This document shows positions 59,117 to 64,000 of a stretch of DNA of 64,000 bases, piece by piece. The number at the start of each line of letters is the position of its first letter. Position 1 is the first letter of the stretch. The notes below the pieces were generated by a model, which was not told the origin of the DNA, made no database searches, and saw nothing but the letters and a program-made list of their open reading frames with translations. This stretch comes from JAZKHT01 sp040385245 (lineage in GTDB: Bacteria > Pseudomonadota > Alphaproteobacteria > Rhodobacterales > Rhodobacteraceae). Location of the stretch: NCBI GenBank assembly GCA_040385245.1, contig JAZKHT010000002.1, positions 62,001-126,000 of the forward strand, given 5' to 3'. The translations under genes and the position numbers were made by a program.

Positions 59117-60082
59117 TCAAACCAGTGCCGCAGCGGCAAGAAACAGCGCAGGGATCAGCCCCGCATCGCGGTTCGACCGGAATACCGCCAGACAGGATGC
59201 CGGGTCATCGGGGTTCAACCGTCGCATTTGCAGCGTCATATGCCATCCAAAGGCCCATACGCCCGCCAAGGCCAGCACCAGCGCCACCGGGTCCAGCAGG
59301 GGCGGCAGCGCCAGCAGCACCGCCGCTGTCATCAGCAAGACGGCGGCGATCATGAACAGCGCCAGTCCCACCCCGGTATGGTTTCCCAACAGGCGGGCGG
59401 TGGATTTCACCCCGATCAGGGCGTCATCCTCTTTGTCCTGATGCGCGTAGATCGTATCGTAGAACAGCGTCCACGCGATGCCCGCCGCGTACAGCAGCAC
59501 CGGGGCCAGCGACAGCGCGGCGCCATGTGCGGCCCACGCCAGCAACGCCCCCCAGTTGAACGCCAGCCCCAGAAACGCCTGCGGCCACCATGTGAAGCGT
59601 TTGGCAAAGGGATAGATCGCGACCAGAGTCAAAGAGCCGACACCCAGCGCGATGGCGGTTCCGTTGTAGCTGAACAGGATGCAGGCGGCCAACAGGGCCT
59701 GCGCCACCATCCAGACCACGGCCCGCCGCACCGTCACCTGCCCCGACGGGATCGGCCTGCTTTTCGTGCGCGCCACGGCGGCGTCAAAATCGCGGTCGGT
59801 GATGTCGTTCCACGTACAGCCCGCCCCGCGCATCAGGAACGCCCCCGCAGCGCAACTGACCGCAAGCCAGACGTCCCACCGCGTAAATCCCCCGGTGGAC
59901 GCTGCCGCCAGTGCGATGCCCCACCAGCACGGGATCAGCAAAAGCCAGGTCCCGATGGGGCGATCCGCACGGGAAAGGCGCAGGTAGGGCCGAGTTGCAG
60001 GCGGGGCAAAGCGGTCGACCCAATTGCCGCGCGGCGCATCCGCGACGGTTCCGGCCTCTGGCAATTGCGGCGATGCGGACAT
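59117..60082 (-). CDS. ubiA: 4-hydroxybenzoate polyprenyltransferase
   Basis: UbiA attaches the polyprenyl chain to 4-hydroxybenzoate in ubiquinone synthesis. The 321-residue membrane protein has both Asp-rich motifs: NDITDRDFD near 92 and DTIYAHQDKEDD near 215, with about eight membrane helices. The start at 60082 (MSASPQLPE) leaves only 12 bases to the divergent rsmE ATG. No ribosome site is visible before it. Confidence 0.95.
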   Translation of the reverse strand: MSASPQLPEAGTVADAPRGNWVDRFAPPATRPYLRLSRADRPIGTWLLLIPCWWGIALAAASTGGFTRWDVWLAVSCAAGAFLMRGAGCTWNDITDRDFDAAVARTKSRPIPSGQVTVRRAVVWMVAQALLAACILFSYNGTAIALGVGSLTLVAIYPFAKRFTWWPQAFLGLAFNWGALLAWAAHGAALSLAPVLLYAAGIAWTLFYDTIYAHQDKEDDALIGVKSTARLLGNHTGVGLALFMIAAVLLMTAAVLLALPPLLDPVALVLALAGVWAFGWHMTLQMRRLNPDDPASCLAVFRSNRDAGLIPALFLAAAALV

Positions 60083-60094
60083 AGGGTGACGCTC

Positions 60095-60823
60095 ATGGCT
60101 GAGGCAAAGATACGATTGTTTGTAGATCAGGCGCTTGGGCAGGGGCAAGCGGTGGCCCTGTCTGCCGATCAGGCGCATTACCTTTTTTCGGTAATGCGCC
60201 TTGGCAAGGGGGCTGCCGTCCTGCTGTTCAACGGACGCGACGGCGAATGGCGGGCCGATGTGGCCGAGGCGGGTAAACGCGGCGGCGTGCTTGTGTGCAC
60301 GGACCAGACCCGCCCCTTGCAGATGCCGCCCGACCTGTGGCTGCTGTTCGCCCCGATCAAAAAGGCGCGTACCGATTTCATCGTGGAAAAGGCGGCTGAA
60401 ATGGGGGCCGCCCGCATCATCCCAGTGCAGACGCGCCACACCAATTCCGAACGCATCCGGCAAGACCGCCTTCAGGCCCACGCCATCGAAGCGGCCGAAC
60501 AATGCGGTGGCACCTACGTGCCGCAGGTGGACGATCTGACGCCGCTGGACAGGTTGCTGTCCGACTGGCCCGCTGGCCGCCGCATACTGTGGTGCGACGA
60601 GGCGTTGGTCGGTGCGCGCGACGCCCTGTTGCGGACGGGTGCCCCCGGCCCATGGGCGATCCTGATCGGGCCAGAGGGCGGTTTTGCTGAAACCGAACAG
60701 AAACGCCTCCGGGCGATGCCGCAGGTCGTGCCGGTCAGTCTTGGACCGCGCATCCTGCGCGCCGATACGGCGGCGGTCGCGGCGCTGACGCTGTGGCAGG
60801 CGACGCTGGGCGACTGGGGATGA
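60095..60823 (+). CDS. rsmE: 16S rRNA (uracil-1498-N3)-methyltransferase
   Basis: The 242-residue SPOUT-type enzyme has an N-terminal PUA-like part (AHYLFSVMRLGKG) and the knot domain with EKAAEMGAARIIPVQT, LIGPEGGFAETE and SLGPRILRADTAAVAAL. These are the RsmE signatures. It is divergent from ubiA and its stop overlaps the next ATG by 4 bases. Confidence 0.96.
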   Translation: MAEAKIRLFVDQALGQGQAVALSADQAHYLFSVMRLGKGAAVLLFNGRDGEWRADVAEAGKRGGVLVCTDQTRPLQMPPDLWLLFAPIKKARTDFIVEKAAEMGAARIIPVQTRHTNSERIRQDRLQAHAIEAAEQCGGTYVPQVDDLTPLDRLLSDWPAGRRILWCDEALVGARDALLRTGAPGPWAILIGPEGGFAETEQKRLRAMPQVVPVSLGPRILRADTAAVAALTLWQATLGDWG

Positions 60824-61359
60824 TCCGGCCCGCCGCGCTGGCAACACTCGTCCGCCTGCGCGAGGTGGGGTATGGCCTTGCCGCCATTGGTGCGGGGGTG
60901 TGGCTGATGGCCTTGGGTGGATATCTTCTGACCCCGGTTGGCGTTGCGATTGGCGCGTTGGGCATCGGTTGGGTTGTGCTTGCGTCCCGCCGTCTGCGGT
61001 TCCGGCAAGCCGTCGATGCCCCCGGCGTGGTCGAGGTTGACGAAGGGCAGGTCGGCTATCTTGGTCCGACGGTGGGGGGATATGTGGCGCTTCCCGATCT
61101 TGTGGAACTGCGCCTGATCACCCTGCGGGGCCGCAGATTGTGGCGGCTGAAACAGTCGGATGGGCAGACACTGTTGATCCCGGTCGATGCAGCAGGGGCC
61201 GACCGGCTGTTTGATGCCTTTGCCAGCTTGCCGGGGATGGACAGCGCGGCCCTTGTCGCCGCACTGGACAGTGTCGCCGCCAAAGGCGGGCGCGCCCTGT
61301 CGGTCGCATCCGAGACGCGCCTTGTCTGGACCCGCCCGGGCCAGCGCGCCCTGCGCTGA
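60820..61359 (+). CDS. Membrane protein of unknown function
   Basis: The 179-residue protein has two neighbouring membrane helices near the N-terminus (YGLAAIGAGVWLMALGGYL and GVAIGALGIGWVVLASR), then a soluble C-terminal domain. Start at 60820 overlaps the rsmE stop, so it is co-transcribed with rsmE and perhaps gshA. I do not recognise the family. Confidence 0.75.
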   Translation: MIRPAALATLVRLREVGYGLAAIGAGVWLMALGGYLLTPVGVAIGALGIGWVVLASRRLRFRQAVDAPGVVEVDEGQVGYLGPTVGGYVALPDLVELRLITLRGRRLWRLKQSDGQTLLIPVDAAGADRLFDAFASLPGMDSAALVAALDSVAAKGGRALSVASETRLVWTRPGQRALR

Positions 61360-61478
61360 CCCCTGCAAAAATGCACCGATCGCTGTGACGCGCATCGCAT
61401 CAGGTGGCCTTGACTTGGCCGCGTTCGCAAAGCACCTCTGTGGCCTTGAACGCAGCATGCAACGTCGGAGCCCACCCC

Positions 61479-62825
61479 ATGTCCATTCCCCAGTCCGGTG
61501 GCGGGCAGATCGAAGATTTCGCGCAGCTTGCGGACCTGTTGGAACAAGGCTGCAAGCCAAAGGCCGATTGGCGCATTGGCACCGAACATGAAAAGTTCGG
61601 CTGGCTGATCGACACGCGCAAGCCGCTGCCCTATGACGGCGACCGGTCGATCCGCGCGCTGTTTGACGGGCTGGTTGCGCAGCACGGCTGGACGGCCGTG
61701 CGCGAAGGCGACAACACCATCGGTGTGACACGCGGGCAGGCCAACATCAGCCTTGAACCCGGCGGACAGTTTGAACTGTCGGGGGCGGCTGTCGAAACCC
61801 TGCACGAAACCGAAGCAGAGCTTGCCAATCACCTGACCGAGGTAAAGGGCCTGGCCGACCCGTTGGGGATACGGTTCATGGGCATCGGTGCAGCTCCAGA
61901 ATGGCGGCACGACGACATGCCGGTGATGCCAAAGGGGCGTTACCGGTTGATGACCGATTACATGGGCCGTGTGGGCACGCATGGCACGCAGATGATGTAC
62001 CGGACCTGCACCGTGCAGGTGAACCTTGATTACGCATCCGAAGCGGACATGGTCAAGAAACTGCGCGTGGCACTGGCGTTACAGCCTGTGGCGACGGCGC
62101 TGTTCGCTTCAAGCCCGTTCTTCGAGGGCAAGCCGAACGGCCACAAATCCTGGCGCAGCCGCATCTGGCGGGGTCTGGATGACACGCGGACGGGGATGCT
62201 GCCCTTTGCCTTTGATCAAGGATTCGGGTTCCAGCAATATGTCGACTGGGTTCTGGATGTGCCGATGTACTTCGTCTACCGAGACGGGAAATACATCAAC
62301 GCGCTGGGTCAGTCGTTCCGCGCTTTCCTGAAGGGCGAACTGCCCGCCTTGCCCGGTGAAAAGCCCACCCTGTCCGACTGGGCCGACCATATGACGACGG
62401 TCTTTCCCGAAGCGCGGGTGAAGAAATACATCGAAATGCGCGGTGCTGACTGTGGGGATGCGGCCCATATCGTGGCGCTGCCTGCGTTCTGGGTCGGGTT
62501 GATGTATGACCAGACAGCACTGGATGCCGCTTGGGATCTGGTCAAGGGACTGGATACCGAAACGCGCGAAGGGTTGCGGGTAGCGGCCTCTGTCGCAGGT
62601 CTGCAGGGCGAAGCAGGCGGCGTGAAGATCATGGATCTGGCGCGTGCTTCCGTTGCGCTGTCGCAGGCGGGTCTTGCCGGACGTGGCTTGGGCGAAGAAC
62701 GTCACCTTGCGCCATTGGTCGGCCACATTGCCCGCGGTGCTGTGCAGGCCGACCGCTGGCTTGAGTTGTATCACGGCGCATGGGGGGGTGATCTGACCCC
62801 GATCTACGACGCATCAAGCCTGTGA
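61479..62825 (+). CDS. gshA: Glutamate-cysteine ligase (plant/alphaproteobacterial type)
   Basis: This is the first step of glutathione synthesis. The 448-residue protein has RIGTEHEKFGW near residue 33, SLEPGGQFELSG near 90, GTHGTQMMYRTCTVQVNLDY and MRGADCGDAAHIVALPAFWVGL, all typical of the class shared with plant chloroplast GCL. Start at 61479 follows GGAG. A terminator follows. Confidence 0.95.
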   Translation: MSIPQSGGGQIEDFAQLADLLEQGCKPKADWRIGTEHEKFGWLIDTRKPLPYDGDRSIRALFDGLVAQHGWTAVREGDNTIGVTRGQANISLEPGGQFELSGAAVETLHETEAELANHLTEVKGLADPLGIRFMGIGAAPEWRHDDMPVMPKGRYRLMTDYMGRVGTHGTQMMYRTCTVQVNLDYASEADMVKKLRVALALQPVATALFASSPFFEGKPNGHKSWRSRIWRGLDDTRTGMLPFAFDQGFGFQQYVDWVLDVPMYFVYRDGKYINALGQSFRAFLKGELPALPGEKPTLSDWADHMTTVFPEARVKKYIEMRGADCGDAAHIVALPAFWVGLMYDQTALDAAWDLVKGLDTETREGLRVAASVAGLQGEAGGVKIMDLARASVALSQAGLAGRGLGEERHLAPLVGHIARGAVQADRWLELYHGAWGGDLTPIYDASSL

Positions 62826-62835
62826 ACAGGTCAGG

Positions 62836-62869
62836 GGATGCGTCCGCTTGCCGGGCGCATCCTCTTTTG
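62836..62869 (+). terminator. Terminator after gshA
   Basis: GGATGCG pairs with CGCATCC, with an inner CCG/CGG pair, and is followed by TCTTTT. Confidence 0.85.
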
Positions 62870-62876
62870 ACGGGCG

Positions 62877-63290
62877 CTAGTAGGATTTGGCGGAAAGGTC
62901 TGTCAGAGGGTCTGGCCCGAAACGGTTCGCCCCCAAGGTGCCAAGCGTGGCAAACCAGAAAATCAGCACCACCCAACCGATCAGCGGGATGAAGACGATC
63001 AGCAGCCACCAGCCGGAATGGTCTGTGTCATGCAAACGGCGCACCGCGACGGCAATGCCTGGGATCAGGATCGCCAGCGACCAGATTGTGCTGAGCGGGC
63101 CGCCCCCTTCCATCCCGCCGCGCGTTCCCATGCCCAAGCCAGAGGGGAACAGCGCGCCGTCGATGACGCCGACAATCAGGCCGACGATGATTGTGAAAAG
63201 CACCCACCACCAGTACTCTGACCGCCGTGCGCGGCCTGAAAAGGTGGCATAGTTCTGAAAGACGTGCCTGACGGCCGCTTGCATGTTCAT
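62877..63290 (-). CDS. DUF805 membrane protein
   Basis: The 137-residue protein has the DUF805 pattern FSGRARRSEYWWWVLF at the start and AVAVRRLHDTDHSGWWLLI later, with three to four membrane helices. Function unknown. ATG 63284 is a second possible start. Confidence 0.93.
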   Translation of the reverse strand: MNMQAAVRHVFQNYATFSGRARRSEYWWWVLFTIIVGLIVGVIDGALFPSGLGMGTRGGMEGGGPLSTIWSLAILIPGIAVAVRRLHDTDHSGWWLLIVFIPLIGWVVLIFWFATLGTLGANRFGPDPLTDLSAKSY

Positions 63291-63379
63291 CTGTCCGGTT
63301 CCCTTTTCTGTTGCACCACGGGTCGTTGATCGCCGCGTGGCAGATCAAGCGTTGCGCAGTCAGGGCGTTCGGTCAACCG

Positions 63380-63994
63380 TCAGCTTGGCGTCTTGCGCCC
63401 GATCCGGGGTTCGGTGCCATCGCGCAGGCGGGCGATGTTTGCGGCGTGGCGGATATAGACCAGCGTGGCAAGAATAACCGCCAGCACGACCATTTCGGCC
63501 CGTTCAAACAAGATCAGCCACGCAGGGGCCAGTGCTGCTGCAATCAGCGCCGACAGCGAGGAAATCCGCGTCACGGCGGCGGAGACCGCCCAAGTCGCAC
63601 AGACGGCAAGACCCACGGGCCACGCCAGCGTCAGCAGGGTGCCCAGAAAGGTCGCCACCCCCTTGCCGCCCCGAAAACCCAGCCAGACCGGGTAAAGATG
63701 CCCCAGAAACGCCGCCAGCGCTGCCACCTGCGCCGCATCCGGCCCCACGGTGCCGCGGGCGACCAGCACGGCAACGCCCCCCTTGGCCGCATCCAGGATC
63801 AGCGTTGCGGCGGCGGCGGGCCTGTTTCCGGTGCGCAGAACGTTTGTCGCCCCGATATTGCCCGATCCGATCTGCCGCAGATCGCCCAAGCCAAAGGCGC
63901 GCGTGATCACGACACCAAAGGGGATGGACCCCAACAGATAGGACAAACCCGCCACGACCAGCAACGTCAGGGGTGCGCTTGTGAAGTCAGGCAT
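63380..63994 (-). CDS. plsY: Glycerol-3-phosphate acyltransferase PlsY
   Basis: PlsY acylates glycerol-3-phosphate with acyl-phosphate, the first step of phospholipid synthesis. The 204-residue membrane protein has the conserved GSIPFGVVI, IGSGNIGATNVLRTGN and LGFRGGKGVATFLG loops. The start at 63994 (MPDFTSAP) was chosen; a GTG at the window edge (64000) and starts beyond it cannot be excluded. Confidence 0.95.
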   Translation of the reverse strand: MPDFTSAPLTLLVVAGLSYLLGSIPFGVVITRAFGLGDLRQIGSGNIGATNVLRTGNRPAAAATLILDAAKGGVAVLVARGTVGPDAAQVAALAAFLGHLYPVWLGFRGGKGVATFLGTLLTLAWPVGLAVCATWAVSAAVTRISSLSALIAAALAPAWLILFERAEMVVLAVILATLVYIRHAANIARLRDGTEPRIGRKTPS

Positions 63995-64000
63995 GATCAC

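Noticed and set aside
56893..59355. 820-codon open frame antisense to the double OmpA gene
   Set aside because: Its composition is that of a frame shadow (many Gly, Arg, His, Gln), it lacks recognisable domains, and the opposite strand encodes a clear protein.
1..64000. CRISPR arrays, tRNA or rRNA genes, transposases, phage genes
   Set aside because: None seen in intergenic regions on either strand.

Overview
The window is about 64 kb of a GC-rich alphaproteobacterial chromosome, most probably from the order Rhodobacterales (Roseobacter/Rhodobacter group). The evidence is the F0 ATP synthase operon atpI-B-E-F'-F standing apart from F1, a MipZ-type division ATPase, the ffh-chorismate mutase-rpsP-rimM-trmD-rplS-rpmE order, a norCBQD cluster with an NnrR-type box, glcDEF, and several families typical of this order (DUF5928 glycosyltransferase, DUF1285, DUF4159, DUF599, DUF1203). 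It is mostly conserved chromosomal backbone. I saw no phage, insertion sequence, CRISPR array, tRNA or rRNA.

Layout. 1-4.7 kb: nitric oxide reductase genes norCBQD (minus strand) plus the start of a small exported protein. 4.7-11.9 kb: an accessory stretch with a broken small winged-helix gene, an FkbM methyltransferase-glycosyltransferase fusion with a second glycosyltransferase, an MFS transporter, an EamA transporter broken by one stop codon, a LysR regulator and a small membrane protein. 12.1-18.5 kb: ffh, two tandem GNAT acetyltransferases, chorismate mutase, rpsP, rimM, a sulfotransferase-like gene, trmD, rplS, rpmE. 18.6-21.6 kb: mipZ, a small convergent gene, malonyl-CoA synthetase, an ArsR regulator. 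21.8-24.4 kb: the F0 operon. 24.5-29.6 kb: a PdhR/GlcC-type GntR regulator, an OmpA lipoprotein, an Ada-like repair protein, nth, a PfkB kinase and a sulfotransferase. 29.8-37.3 kb: a GT14/DUF5928 glycosyltransferase, HIT and DUF1203 proteins, polA, small proteins, hydroxypyruvate isomerase, DUF1285.

37.4-44.1 kb is a MoxR-DUF58-BatA/DUF4159-VWA membrane operon. 44.1-48.8 kb holds DUF599 and the glycolate oxidase genes glcDEF. 48.8-53.6 kb carries a trypsin-like protease, a small heat shock protein with a sigma-32-type promoter, a VWA protein overlapping an ECF sigma factor, and a peptidoglycan-binding protein. 53.7-64 kb carries succinate-semialdehyde dehydrogenase, an alpha/beta hydrolase, a protein with two tandem OmpA domains, ubiA, rsmE, gshA, DUF805 and plsY.

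Main links between genes. The GntR regulator at 24.5 kb and glcD at 44.9 kb share the same unusual operator, TTGGT-N11-ACCAA, which suggests the regulator controls itself and glycolate oxidation. Strong hairpins sit where expression levels would need to differ, between rpsP and rimM, before rplS, and between atpE and atpF'. The ECF sigma factor and the membrane VWA protein are arranged like a sigma/anti-sigma pair. An intergenic repeat with the core GGATATTT occurs four times.
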